Source: CAIMZW01 sp037133095 (lineage in GTDB: Bacteria; Actinomycetota; Actinomycetes; Nanopelagicales; Nanopelagicaceae). From it: 64,000 nucleotides of DNA. Positions 25,927 through 34,602 of this stretch are shown piece by piece (within the stretch, counting starts at the first letter, position 1; each line of letters starts with the position of its first letter). The position numbers were made by a program, and so were the translations under genes. Location: positions 1 through 64,000 of the forward strand of contig JBAXOT010000004.1 in the NCBI GenBank assembly GCA_037133095.1, read 5' to 3'. Under the pieces are notes generated by a model that did no database searches, was not told the origin of the DNA, and worked only from the letters and a program-made list of their open reading frames with translations.

Positions 25927-27138
25927 TTAAAAATATTTTCGCAACTTGGTCGGGAGTCGACGTTTTAACCTGGAGTTCAATCGTTTGGTCTGCTCGTACG
26001 GTGAAACTTTAAGCACACGATTACTTGCAGGTTCATCCGGAGTCTCGACATCTTTTAATGCTGGCGAACTCTCATCCAATGAATCCGCGATCCGATCTAG
26101 ATTGGTCACGAGCGAGATATTTCGAACCAATTGCTCGTGATTGGAGTCATCAGCGCTGTCAATAAGAGATTCGGCGAGATCTGCACCTGCTTGTCGCACC
26201 TCATCACTGATGAAGTCGTCTCCGGAATCACCCTCGTCATCTTGCATATGTTCGACTTTCGCACTGATGGCAAAACTCGCAGTCGACAAGGCATGCGCAA
26301 TCTGCCGTTGTGCGCTATTCGAGATCGATCCATCGACGGCGGTGTCAAATAGCGTCCGTGCAATCGTTCGGACTTGGACAACAGTGTGTTCTACTGCCAC
26401 ACCTCGGGTGTACAACTCTTCTGCTACATCTTGTTCGGCGGTGGGAAACCATTTTGCAAAACCACGCGCCTCTAGGGCCTGGGCTCTGATTGTCGGGATC
26501 TCTTCCACTAATAAACGCCCACGGGCCAGCCATGACCCCGCATCCTCCTGATTAAATCCCGCAGCTACACCTTCAGACATTTCTCCTAACAAATCTGCGG
26601 CGCGAGCGCCGAGTGATGCGATTTGATCCATCGCTCGGTCGGCTGGGGTGTTGGGATGCGAGAAGTATGAAAAGACCATGGCGACGCCGGCACCAATAAG
26701 AGTGGATAACAATCGGTGCCATGCTGTGCTCTCACTCAAACCCGGACCAATAACAATCAGAGCTGTTACGGGCACATTGACCGACGCGACCTCGCCTAGG
26801 TGTAATCCGCGTGCCACCACAGAACACAAGATGACTGTCGCCCCTACGGCGATAAAACCAAAGTGAAATAACCAAATGCTCAACAGCGCAACGCTGGCGC
26901 CAATTGCAGTTCCGATGATTTGGCCGAAACCTTCACGGACCGATTTATGGAGAGAAATTCGAACGCTGAGCGAGCACACTATTGCCGCAACCAGGCCGCC
27001 TTTTTTCTGGACGAGGTCGCCGATCTCCCAGGCTGTTGCCGCAGCACCTGCAGCGACGACTATTTGGCGCACCCAAATTCTGCGGTCAGTAAATAACTTC
27101 ACCGTTCGCTGGAAAGTTCGGCGCAAGGCGGAGTTCAT
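25927..27138 (-). CDS. FUSC / aromatic acid exporter-like membrane protein
   Basis: A 403-residue protein whose first 160 residues hold about six membrane helices with the FUSC-type pattern (RQIVVAAGAAATAWEIGDLV, then GTAIGASVALLSIW near 77). A long, mostly helical cytoplasmic part rich in Asp and Glu follows, ending in a basic tail. Relatives such as AaeB export aromatic carboxylates; actinobacterial ones are unstudied. It begins six bases after the next gene's stop and probably shares its transcript. Confidence 0.75.
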   Translation of the reverse strand: MNSALRRTFQRTVKLFTDRRIWVRQIVVAAGAAATAWEIGDLVQKKGGLVAAIVCSLSVRISLHKSVREGFGQIIGTAIGASVALLSIWLFHFGFIAVGATVILCSVVARGLHLGEVASVNVPVTALIVIGPGLSESTAWHRLLSTLIGAGVAMVFSYFSHPNTPADRAMDQIASLGARAADLLGEMSEGVAAGFNQEDAGSWLARGRLLVEEIPTIRAQALEARGFAKWFPTAEQDVAEELYTRGVAVEHTVVQVRTIARTLFDTAVDGSISNSAQRQIAHALSTASFAISAKVEHMQDDEGDSGDDFISDEVRQAGADLAESLIDSADDSNHEQLVRNISLVTNLDRIADSLDESSPALKDVETPDEPASNRVLKVSPYEQTKRLNSRLKRRLPTKLRKYF

Positions 27139-27144
27139 GGCAAA

Positions 27145-27546
27145 TCAACCAGCGAGCAAGATCCCGATGTACGTGGCCGCGAGTGCCATCAATCCACTGA
27201 TGGAACCCCAGAATGCAATTCGCTTGGTGTCATGTGATTTGGTATGCATGAAGGCTGCGACGCCAGAGAAGAGAACGACGGTCATCTTTACACCGAGGAC
27301 CATGTGATAGTGATTGGTGGCCGTCTTTGGCACCTGAGCCATATTCCACGCACCAGTAATAACTAATAAGCCAAAAGCGGGCCAAGCGATTTTATTAAAA
27401 GCCCGCGCCAAAATTCCTGGTAGCAACGGGTCCCTTGCTTTCAGGACAGGTACCAACGCTGCGAGCGTGAATTGGCCACCGACCCAGATCAGGGCGCCCA
27501 ATACGTGGAGAAATAACCGAAGACTGTCGACAGGATGAGCAAGCAT
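27145..27546 (-). CDS. CopD-like four-helix membrane protein
   Basis: A 133-residue protein with about four hydrophobic helices. LRLFLHVLGALIWVGGQFTLA near residue 10 and HYHMVLGVKMTVVLFSG near 85 resemble the CopD/DUF2269 type, in which conserved histidines may bind haem or copper. Its function is not known. The ATG at 27546 is preferred over a 35-residue longer version because a TACCCT box lies six bases upstream of it and the extra N-terminal residues are not family-like. Confidence 0.65.
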   Translation of the reverse strand: MLAHPVDSLRLFLHVLGALIWVGGQFTLAALVPVLKARDPLLPGILARAFNKIAWPAFGLLVITGAWNMAQVPKTATNHYHMVLGVKMTVVLFSGVAAFMHTKSHDTKRIAFWGSISGLMALAATYIGILLAG

Positions 27547-27552
27547 GGCGAA

Positions 27553-27558
27553 AGGGTA
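27553..27558 (-). promoter_or_regulatory. -10 box for the CopD-like gene, leaderless type
   Basis: TACCCT on the minus strand with a six-base gap to the ATG at 27546. Supports the short reading of the gene. Confidence 0.4.
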
Positions 27559-27749
27559 CCGCGAGCAAGGCCAAGCACCGCATAACGAATTCTCTTTTCT
27601 TCGCTTTTTCCACAACTTAACATCACGATAACTTCGCGAAAAGTAGTGCAATAATTTATGGTCGAGTGTTTATTTTGATAAAAAAGAGGAAGTAGGCTAC
27701 CAACCTCACGTTTCCACTATGAACTCGATAAGAAGTGCGAGGCTAGCGA

Positions 27750-28163
27750 TTGGACCAGAGCAAACTTTCTGTCTTGATTGTGGATGACAATCAAGATATT
27801 CGCGATCTCCTCACGCATATTTTAGAGCCGCACGGCTTTCTTATTTCCACCGCCCCTGATGGAATCACGGCGTTGCAGATAATCGAAGAGTCGCCACCAA
27901 ACTTAATTTTGTTGGATGTGATGATGCCGGGAATTTCAGGATACGAAGTTGTTGCCAAACTTCGCGCTCATAGCAATTCAATAATTGCTGGGCTGCCTAT
28001 TCTTCTCATTACCGCAAAATCTCAACTGGAAGATTTGGATACCGGACTTGCCAGCGGTGCAACTTCTTATCTCATCAAGCCCTTTCGGCCGGCATCTCTT
28101 TTGCAGAAAATAGACCTGATCATCTCTGAGCAAGCAGAAACAACCATGGAGGCCAGGCAGTGA
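27750..28163 (+). CDS. Stand-alone CheY-like response regulator receiver
   Basis: A 137-residue single receiver domain: acidic pair VDDN at 11-14, phospho-acceptor Asp56 in LLDVMMPG, and Lys110 in the LIKPF motif. There is no output domain, so it acts by protein contact or as a phosphate carrier. Start is TTG 27750 with GAGG seven bases upstream. The stop overlaps the lipoprotein start (GTGA). Its neighbours include a histidine kinase with an apparent HPt domain, which suggests it is the missing intermediate receiver of a phosphorelay. Confidence 0.88.
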   Translation: MDQSKLSVLIVDDNQDIRDLLTHILEPHGFLISTAPDGITALQIIEESPPNLILLDVMMPGISGYEVVAKLRAHSNSIIAGLPILLITAKSQLEDLDTGLASGATSYLIKPFRPASLLQKIDLIISEQAETTMEARQ

Positions 28164-28711
28164 AAATCAGCAAACTCTTAATTCCCGCCACACTCACGCT
28201 GATAGTGCTCTCCGGTTGCAGCTCAACCACGAAACCCACGGCTCTACCAACGGTCGCCTCAGCTTCGCCGAGTCCTACTAACCCCTACGGTGCGGCACCG
28301 GTCGATCCCCCCGGGCCTAATGAGCCAATCCTTACTCTAGGCAAGGGAAAGAAAAGTATTAAATTAACTTTGAAAGCGATTGCGGCATTGGGCACCAAGA
28401 AGTACACGATTTTTGAACCATTTCAGAAATCTCAACAAACTTTCACCGCTGTAACGCTGAAGCAACTCTTTGATTTGGTAGGAATTTCAGGCACCGATTC
28501 AGTTACTACCTACGCTCTGAATGATTACAAGTTTGTGGACACCGCCGTATCTTTAATAAATTCCAATGCACTCTTGGCAATCGCCCGCGCGGATAAGGCC
28601 ATTCCTTACGATCAGGGCGGTCCGATAAGAATTATTTTTCCGGCTAAACAAAAACTGACTTCCTTTCTCGATGCCTGGAACTGGTCATTAAGTTCGATTA
28701 CCGTGAAATAA
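28160..28711 (+). CDS. Lipoprotein with molybdopterin-oxidoreductase-like fold
   Basis: A 183-residue predicted lipoprotein: lipobox LSGC with Cys20, then a Pro/Thr/Ser-rich spacer to about 55. The body resembles the cofactor-binding domain of sulfite oxidase/YedY-type proteins (IKLTLKAIAALG near 71, FTAVTLKQLFDLVGI near 95, YALNDYKF near 118 and a WNWSLSSITVK ending). The only cysteine is in the lipobox, so the molybdenum-ligating cysteine is missing and the protein is probably not an oxidoreductase. Placed between a receiver and a histidine kinase, it may be an accessory sensor. Confidence 0.7.
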   Translation: MKISKLLIPATLTLIVLSGCSSTTKPTALPTVASASPSPTNPYGAAPVDPPGPNEPILTLGKGKKSIKLTLKAIAALGTKKYTIFEPFQKSQQTFTAVTLKQLFDLVGISGTDSVTTYALNDYKFVDTAVSLINSNALLAIARADKAIPYDQGGPIRIIFPAKQKLTSFLDAWNWSLSSITVK

Positions 28712-28717
28712 GAACCC

Positions 28718-31045
28718 ATGGCCAAGCGAATTTCTCCCCTGCGCTTAGATGAGCAATATCAACCTTCCAAAGGTCAGATTGCACTCGCTACAGTCGTGAT
28801 TTTCGTTTTGGTACTTTTAACAATTTCTACTTTTCAAAATAGCCGCACCGCCTTTCGCGAGGCTGGGGTACTGCGAGAGGCGGAATCTCCTGCCGCATCT
28901 TTGATTTTCTCGCAACGTGAGTCATTGGTCTATGCCACCAGGCTTGGTGAGTGGGTAGGCGGAACTATTTCTCGTCGCGAGGTTCAAATTGCCCGCGCCC
29001 TGTTAGCGCAACGACTCAATGTCGTTGATTACACAGGTACATCGGTTGGCTCGCGGGCTGATCCGCGATATCTCAGTACCCTGCGCGAACTGGATGCCAT
29101 CGTCGATACCGCACCTTCTGGAATCCTTGGCGAATCTAATCAGCACAAAATATTTGCCCGAGTGAGCCCTATCCTTGATGATTTTATTGCAAGTGCTCGT
29201 GATTTTGTTTTGGAGTATCAGCAGGCGATCGATCTGCAGATTCGACAATATGCGAAGTCCAGGGCTTCGGCTGCCCAACAAAATCTCTTCTTGCTTTACG
29301 CCCTTATCATTTTATTGTTGACTCTAATTTTTTGGATCGGTCTCTCCATCGCTCGACGATACCGAACCGCGCGAGTGAAATTGGAAGTGGATACTGCTGA
29401 TCTGGAGTCCTCGCAGTTGGAGTTAGAGATCCTGCGCGAAAGATTGGAGGAGAAGCGCATCTCCGATATTGCTGATCTCAATAGCCGTGAGACCCTTCGA
29501 TCGGCCACTCGTGAAATCTCGGTTTCCATTCGTGAGTATTCCGATCTTAAAGAGATGGCTACAGTTTTCTGTACCCAGGTGGGAGAGTTATTTGGCGCTG
29601 GGTATGTGACTGTATCCACCTACTCGGACGAGCGAGTGTCGAGGATCAGGAGTTTTTGGACTGACCCCATTGCCCCTGTCTTGCCACCTGACTCATCCTT
29701 CAATCCGGAAAAACTCCATGAGATAGTCAGTGAGCTTTGGGCGAGCAATTCCCTGCTCTATCGTTCCGGCAATACTATTTTGCTCGATGACGACAAAGTC
29801 GACCACCAGACTCGAACCGAGATCAACCGACACGCCAAAGATAATGGCTTTACTGAGAGCATTCTTATTCCCATTGGCGAAGGATCTCAAGAGTTTGGGT
29901 ATATTTTCTTGGCGACTTCTAAACACACTTCCTCCTGGGATGAATATGCCAGGCAGTCGTTGCAATTTGTCGCCACTCACTTGGCCTACAGCATTGTCGA
30001 GAGCGAATTGATTGCAACTCAGCGCGTAGTCGAAGAGCTTGAAAAACTTAATGACACTAAAAATGACTTTATTTCAACCGTTAACCACGAGCTTCGTACT
30101 CCGCTCACGGCGATCATCGGCTACATCGACCTGCTCAAGGATTTGCCAGCCTCCGCGGTCAGTGCTCAGGCCAGAAAATTTTTAGATACATTGGATAGAA
30201 ATGCCGTTGCACTCCTGGACTTAGTGGAAAGTATGCTCTCGCTCTCCCGATTGGACTCCACTGAAAGAATCTTGAAGACAGGAAAGGTTGATCTTCGCAA
30301 AGTCATTGATAAGACCATCTTTGTTCTCGAGCCTTCAATGAATATTCGCGGCATCACAACCACGGTCAAAGATTCGACGGCCGGTCAAGAGTTAGTTGCT
30401 CTCGGGGATTCCGGCCAGCTTTCCCAAGTTTTTATCAATTTACTTTCCAATGCGATTAAGTTCAGCCCAACCAATTCGGTGATCGAGGTCGAATTCTCGA
30501 TTAGCCATGGGGACGATGAAGCCGAAACGATCGAGATATCGGTGACAGATCACGGAATTGGCATCCCGGAGTCGGATATCGACAAACTGTTCACCAGGTT
30601 TTTCCGGGCGCAAAATGCCGTAGAAGGACAACTTCCTGGCACCGGTCTTGGCTTGGCCATCGTTGATCGAATCATTCGCCTCCATGGTGGAAGTGTTAAG
30701 GTCGAATCACGATTAGCGGAAGGCACTCGAATGTCAATTGAATTACCTCATTCTCAGAGCAAAATCGATTCCTTCGTTGCAGAGCGTCGCGAGGGAGTCC
30801 TGCGCCGTGGCATTGAGGCGCTGGAAAAAGCTAGCGACCAGACTTTAGCGGCGGTATCGCATGAAATCGCCGGGGCGATTAGCCTGTATTCCTTTACGAC
30901 TGAAGGCGAGAAATTGCGCGACCTATCCCATTGGCTGAAAAAGAATAGCCAGTCAACTTCAGCAGAAATTGAAACTCTCCGACAGAATATCCTGATTGAA
31001 TTGCGCACGACTCTTGATAAAGTCCACTCAGAAGGAGCCAAATAA
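28718..31045 (+). CDS. Membrane histidine kinase with GAF-like and C-terminal HPt-like domains
   Basis: A 775-residue sensor kinase. Two membrane helices (about 20-38 and 190-210) enclose an extracytoplasmic helical sensor. A coiled coil (215-260) and a GAF-like domain (about 280-430) follow. The HisKA motif FISTVNHELRTP puts the phosphorylated His at 457. The ATPase shows the N box near 577, DHGIGIP near 611 and GTGLGLAIV near 641. The last 85 residues form a predicted four-helix region with AAVSHEIAGAISLYSF, resembling an HPt domain with His715, though the usual HxLKG lysine is replaced. Stop and next start overlap (TAATG). Confidence 0.88.
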   Translation: MAKRISPLRLDEQYQPSKGQIALATVVIFVLVLLTISTFQNSRTAFREAGVLREAESPAASLIFSQRESLVYATRLGEWVGGTISRREVQIARALLAQRLNVVDYTGTSVGSRADPRYLSTLRELDAIVDTAPSGILGESNQHKIFARVSPILDDFIASARDFVLEYQQAIDLQIRQYAKSRASAAQQNLFLLYALIILLLTLIFWIGLSIARRYRTARVKLEVDTADLESSQLELEILRERLEEKRISDIADLNSRETLRSATREISVSIREYSDLKEMATVFCTQVGELFGAGYVTVSTYSDERVSRIRSFWTDPIAPVLPPDSSFNPEKLHEIVSELWASNSLLYRSGNTILLDDDKVDHQTRTEINRHAKDNGFTESILIPIGEGSQEFGYIFLATSKHTSSWDEYARQSLQFVATHLAYSIVESELIATQRVVEELEKLNDTKNDFISTVNHELRTPLTAIIGYIDLLKDLPASAVSAQARKFLDTLDRNAVALLDLVESMLSLSRLDSTERILKTGKVDLRKVIDKTIFVLEPSMNIRGITTTVKDSTAGQELVALGDSGQLSQVFINLLSNAIKFSPTNSVIEVEFSISHGDDEAETIEISVTDHGIGIPESDIDKLFTRFFRAQNAVEGQLPGTGLGLAIVDRIIRLHGGSVKVESRLAEGTRMSIELPHSQSKIDSFVAERREGVLRRGIEALEKASDQTLAAVSHEIAGAISLYSFTTEGEKLRDLSHWLKKNSQSTSAEIETLRQNILIELRTTLDKVHSEGAK

Positions 31046-31737
31046 TGCAAAATGCCATGATCCTCGTAGTTGATGACAATGAAGATGTCCGCCAGTTTGT
31101 TCGAGTAAGTCTCGAACAAGAAGGCTTTCAAGTGACAGAGGCGGTCGATGGCAATTCGGCGCTCGCGGTTTTCGAAGAGGTAAAGCCCGCGGTTGTGATT
31201 CTTGATCTGACGATGGGTCAGCCAGATGGTTTTGAGGTCTGTCGTGAGATTCGCAAAGTATCCAATGTTCCCATCATCATGTTGACGGTGCGCAGTGAAG
31301 AACTCGATGAGGCTATGTGTCTTGCAGCCGGAGCCGACGATTACATCACCAAGCCAGTCTCCGCTCGCATCTTGGCACTTCGTGTCACCGCCCAACTTCG
31401 CCATATCAACCCAGCAGTTCGGGAGAGCCGCGAGCGCCTGGCTTTTGGCCCAATGGAGTTGAACCTGGAGTCGCGCGAACTCATCATTGGTGAAGCCGTA
31501 GTTTCTCTAACGCGTACCGAATTCGATTTTCTCCGCTTGTTGATGGAACAGCCAAAGCGAGTGTTTACTCGTGACCAAATCATCGAGGCAATCGGTGGCT
31601 CCCAATACTTCGGCAGCGACCACCTGCTCGACACCCATGCTTCTCGGCTTCGGATAAAGATCCGAACCGCTGGTGGGCCGAAGGTCATCTCTGCCGTTCG
31701 CAGTGTTGGATATCGGCTTTCAGCCACCGCCTCCTAG
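31045..31737 (+). CDS. OmpR/PhoB-family response regulator
   Basis: A 230-residue DNA-binding regulator. The receiver domain has acidic residues at 10-11, phospho-acceptor Asp54 in ILDLTMG and Lys103 in ITKP. The winged helix from about 130 includes LTRTEFDFLRLLMEQPKRVFTR, and the C-terminal HASRLRIKI...VRSVGYRL is typical of the family. Its start overlaps the kinase stop by one base. It is the likely final output of the cluster. Confidence 0.95.
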   Translation: MQNAMILVVDDNEDVRQFVRVSLEQEGFQVTEAVDGNSALAVFEEVKPAVVILDLTMGQPDGFEVCREIRKVSNVPIIMLTVRSEELDEAMCLAAGADDYITKPVSARILALRVTAQLRHINPAVRESRERLAFGPMELNLESRELIIGEAVVSLTRTEFDFLRLLMEQPKRVFTRDQIIEAIGGSQYFGSDHLLDTHASRLRIKIRTAGGPKVISAVRSVGYRLSATAS

Positions 31738-31763
31738 TCCCAGAACTCTCCCCGCCCAGCGAT

Positions 31764-31769
31764 TAGACT
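31764..31769 (+). promoter_or_regulatory. -10 box for the membrane protein gene, leaderless type
   Basis: TAGACT with eight bases to ATG 31778. Confidence 0.35.
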
Positions 31770-31777
31770 CATTCTCT

Positions 31778-32341
31778 ATGTCCCACTATGTGATCCTTGC
31801 CCTGATCATCTTTGGTTTTAATCTCTTGCCCGCTTTTGCGCCACCGACGTGGGTGGTTCTAGTCGTCTACCGACTTAACTCGCATCTCATGACTGTGCCT
31901 ATGGTCATTATCGGAGCCGTCATGGCGACGGCTGGACGTTATGGATTGGCGCTCATTACTCGGCGCATGAAGAGTTATATCCCACCAAAACAACTTGATA
32001 ATTTGGCAACTGCCGGCATCGCGCTAAAGAAATATAATCGAAGTGCAACGATCTTCGAATTCGCTTTTTTTGCAATCTCGCCCTTCCCTTCGGCTCAAAT
32101 GTTTGAAGCTGCGGGTCTTATTGGACTCAATCTTCGTCGGCTCACCATCGCTTTTTTCTTTGGTCGCCTTGTTGGCTACTCCGTTTACGTTACGGGCGCA
32201 GGCAAGTTTGCAAATACCAAATTGAGCAACTTGGTGAAAGACACACTTTTTTCGCCTTACGGTCTAATTCTTCAAATCGTCTGCATCGTTGGGGTAATAA
32301 GTCTCACCCGAATAGACTGGCGTCGATGGGTAAAAGAGTAA
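31778..32341 (+). CDS. Small integral membrane protein, possibly VTT/DedA-like
   Basis: A 187-residue protein with about five hydrophobic segments. FEFAFFAISPFPSAQMFEAAGL near 98 resembles the phosphate-proline region of VTT/SNARE-associated proteins, and the C-terminal helix ends in a basic tail. Such proteins are tied to lipid transport; the match here is loose. ATG 31778 follows a TAGACT box (31764-31769) by eight bases. A longer reading would overlap the response regulator by 65 bases and is rejected. It overlaps the next gene by 16 bases. Confidence 0.55.
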   Translation: MSHYVILALIIFGFNLLPAFAPPTWVVLVVYRLNSHLMTVPMVIIGAVMATAGRYGLALITRRMKSYIPPKQLDNLATAGIALKKYNRSATIFEFAFFAISPFPSAQMFEAAGLIGLNLRRLTIAFFFGRLVGYSVYVTGAGKFANTKLSNLVKDTLFSPYGLILQIVCIVGVISLTRIDWRRWVKE

Positions 32342-32967
32342 GAGCTTGGCGATGCGTCGCATGTAAGTCCGCTATTGCCGAAGCGGCTTATTACTGTAAA
32401 AAATGTGGCGCTTTAGTCGACATCGATCAAGCCCCTAATGCTCGAGAAAAAGACACTTCTCTGGGAACCAAGGTGCGAAAATTTTGGCAGACTAGGCCGT
32501 TTCAAAAATTAGGTTGGTCGGCCGTCGCCCTGGCAATGATCATCGCCGGCGGAGATTACCTCTTGACCCTCCATAAAGCCAGCTCCGATAACAATTCCAG
32601 TCCGATCTTTCACATGATTGTTGATGCTCCGGATAAGCCTTTTACCTGCACTAGGGAATATTGCCAAGTGACGGTACGAATCATTAACAAGACAGGTGAC
32701 GTTCAGCGTCTCGTAGGCGTTCCATATATGCAATTTGATTCTAAGTTGTTACTGGGTCCAGGTGATCTCTTGAATGCGACTTTTGCCGATAACTTCTGCT
32801 CGCAAAAATTTGATCTGGTTTTACAACCACATCAAACCAAACTTTATATCGGAATCTGCTCGCAGAATTTACCGAAGGGCGGCAAGGTGACCTCGATTCA
32901 GATTCTTGACGAGGCGAAAAATCTGGTGGTTTCCGCACCGCTGGATGTCCCGACACCGCACCTCTAA
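32326..32967 (+). CDS. Membrane protein with N-terminal zinc ribbon
   Basis: A 213-residue protein. Cys10, Cys13, Cys24 and Cys27 form two CxxC knuckles of a zinc ribbon. A linker and one membrane helix (about 60-78) follow, with an extracytoplasmic part of about 130 residues that contains four further cysteines and a beta-rich pattern. This layout, zinc ribbon inside and a DUF4352-like sandwich outside, occurs in many uncharacterised Gram-positive proteins. Its start overlaps the preceding gene by 16 bases, indicating coupling. Convergent with the aldolase gene, with a 4-base overlap. Confidence 0.6.
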   Translation: MGKRVRAWRCVACKSAIAEAAYYCKKCGALVDIDQAPNAREKDTSLGTKVRKFWQTRPFQKLGWSAVALAMIIAGGDYLLTLHKASSDNNSSPIFHMIVDAPDKPFTCTREYCQVTVRIINKTGDVQRLVGVPYMQFDSKLLLGPGDLLNATFADNFCSQKFDLVLQPHQTKLYIGICSQNLPKGGKVTSIQILDEAKNLVVSAPLDVPTPHL

Positions 32968-33794
32968 ATTAGAGCAAGTAATTTCAGCAATCGGGCAGCC
33001 TCACCAGCAATAGCCGATCGCCCAGCGCCCACATATTTGCGCGGATCTACCAGCTTTAGATCCTCTTCCAGCACCGCGCGAATCGCATCGGTGAAAACAT
33101 GATTGAGATGAGTGGCAATATTAATTTTTCGCATCCCAGCGCGAACTGCACTTTGTAAATCCTGATCGCTTACGCCAGAAGAGCCATGGAGAACCAAGGG
33201 AACCGGAACTGAGCTGGCAAGCTGCGTAATTAATTCGAAATCTAATTCAGCGTTGCGCGTAGTCATGGCATGCGAACTGCCCACCGCAACGGCCAAGAGA
33301 TCTACGCCGGTCTCGGCAACGAATTTCGAAGCTTCGATCGGATCGGTGCGAACGCCAGGAGCGTGGACACCGTCCTTACCGCCTACCTTTCCAAGTTCAA
33401 CTTCAATCGTCGCACCGTAACTCTTGCATAAAGTGGACATCCTGAGGCTGGCTTGGACATTGTCTCGATACTCGAGTTTCGAACCATCGAACATGACACT
33501 GTCGAACCCGAGGTCAAGGGCTTGCGCAACGAGGTTCTCATCTTCAGCATGGTCAAGATGAACCGAAACCGGGACATCGGCGAGTTCGGCCAGAGTCAAG
33601 GTAGCCAAGCCAATGGGTTTTAGCGCACCGTGATACTTCACAGCATTTTCGCTGATTTGCAAGATAACCGGTAACTGCGCGGCTTCGGCGCCGGCGATGA
33701 GCGCCTCGGCATGTTCCAGCAAGATCACGTTAAAAGCACCGACCGCGCCACCCTTGGCGATAGCCATCTCAACAATTTCTTTTGCGCTTTTCAT
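32964..33794 (-). CDS. Class II fructose/tagatose-bisphosphate aldolase
   Basis: A 276-residue zinc aldolase. Asp81-His82 in SVHLDHAED provide the catalytic acid and a zinc ligand. GKVGGKDG near 135, VGSSHAM near 175 and LHGSSGV near 205 supply phosphate and metal sites. Size and spacing suit KbaY/GatY-type tagatose-1,6-bisphosphate aldolases as well as short fructose-bisphosphate aldolases. It lies 16 bases after a DeoR regulator in an amino-sugar locus, which favours a catabolic role. The ATG at 33794 is used rather than an upstream TTG-type reading that would overlap the regulator. Confidence 0.85.
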   Translation of the reverse strand: MKSAKEIVEMAIAKGGAVGAFNVILLEHAEALIAGAEAAQLPVILQISENAVKYHGALKPIGLATLTLAELADVPVSVHLDHAEDENLVAQALDLGFDSVMFDGSKLEYRDNVQASLRMSTLCKSYGATIEVELGKVGGKDGVHAPGVRTDPIEASKFVAETGVDLLAVAVGSSHAMTTRNAELDFELITQLASSVPVPLVLHGSSGVSDQDLQSAVRAGMRKINIATHLNHVFTDAIRAVLEEDLKLVDPRKYVGAGRSAIAGEAARLLKLLALI

Positions 33795-33810
33795 TTTATG
33801 AAGATGTACG

Positions 33811-34602
33811 TTAGGCGATGACAATTTCCACACCTGCTTCTATAAGTTGTGCTTTGATAATTGGATCAATCCCATCATCAGTGATGATGGTGTCGATATC
33901 TTGAACCGGTCGAATAACTGCAAATGCGCGGGCGTGAAATTTGGAGGAGTCGGTCACGATCACTACTTTCCGAGCACGAGCCGCCATTTGTCGATTTACT
34001 CGCGCCTCATCTTCATGTCTGGCTGTGGCGCCATTGACTAAATCGATCGCCTCAACTCCTACAAACGCAATATCGATGACTACCTCTTTGAGAACTTCCT
34101 CGGCAAAGGTGCCGGTTAATTCATAGGATTGCGGCCGGGCAACGCCACCGGTTACAACAATTTTGATTTGATGGCGAACTGTTAACTCGGTGGCGATATT
34201 TAAGGCGTTCGTAACCACCGTCAAAGCTGGGGGCTCGCCCGCCTCCCCTGGTTGTAAATCGGACTTTGCCGCAATGGCGCGAGCCACCTCAGTAGTCGTG
34301 GTGCCACCGTTAAGCGCGACGACATCAAATCTGTTGACCATCGCCGCAGCAACTTCGGCTATTCGCTTCTTCACTTCATCGCTCTTGGCTACTTTATAGG
34401 TCAATGGCAGCTTAAATGAACCACCGGTAGCCACTGCGCCGCCATGTGTGCGATTAAGAAGTTGGCGCTTGGCCAAGGAGTCAAAGTCTCGCCGGATGGT
34501 CGCAAGTGACACGTTAAGAATTCCGGCTGCTTCATCCACCTCAATGCTTCCGCGCTCGACAACGAGCTCCAAGATGCTATTGAGGCGGGCCTGACGGCTC
34601 AC
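33811..34602 (-). CDS. DeoR-family transcriptional regulator (AgaR/GlpR-like)
   Basis: A 263-residue regulator. The N-terminal winged helix (1-56) includes VDEAAGILNVSLATIRRDF, followed by the LLNRTHGGA motif typical of DeoR proteins. The DeoRC sugar-phosphate sensor has LNGGTTTTEVA near 95 and VTGGVAR near 148, and lacks catalytic function. Such regulators usually repress sugar operons until a phosphosugar binds. Its GTG overlaps the permease stop (GTGA), so it is co-translated with the importer it probably controls. Confidence 0.92.
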   Translation of the reverse strand: MSRQARLNSILELVVERGSIEVDEAAGILNVSLATIRRDFDSLAKRQLLNRTHGGAVATGGSFKLPLTYKVAKSDEVKKRIAEVAAAMVNRFDVVALNGGTTTTEVARAIAAKSDLQPGEAGEPPALTVVTNALNIATELTVRHQIKIVVTGGVARPQSYELTGTFAEEVLKEVVIDIAFVGVEAIDLVNGATARHEDEARVNRQMAARARKVVIVTDSSKFHARAFAVIRPVQDIDTIITDDGIDPIIKAQLIEAGVEIVIA

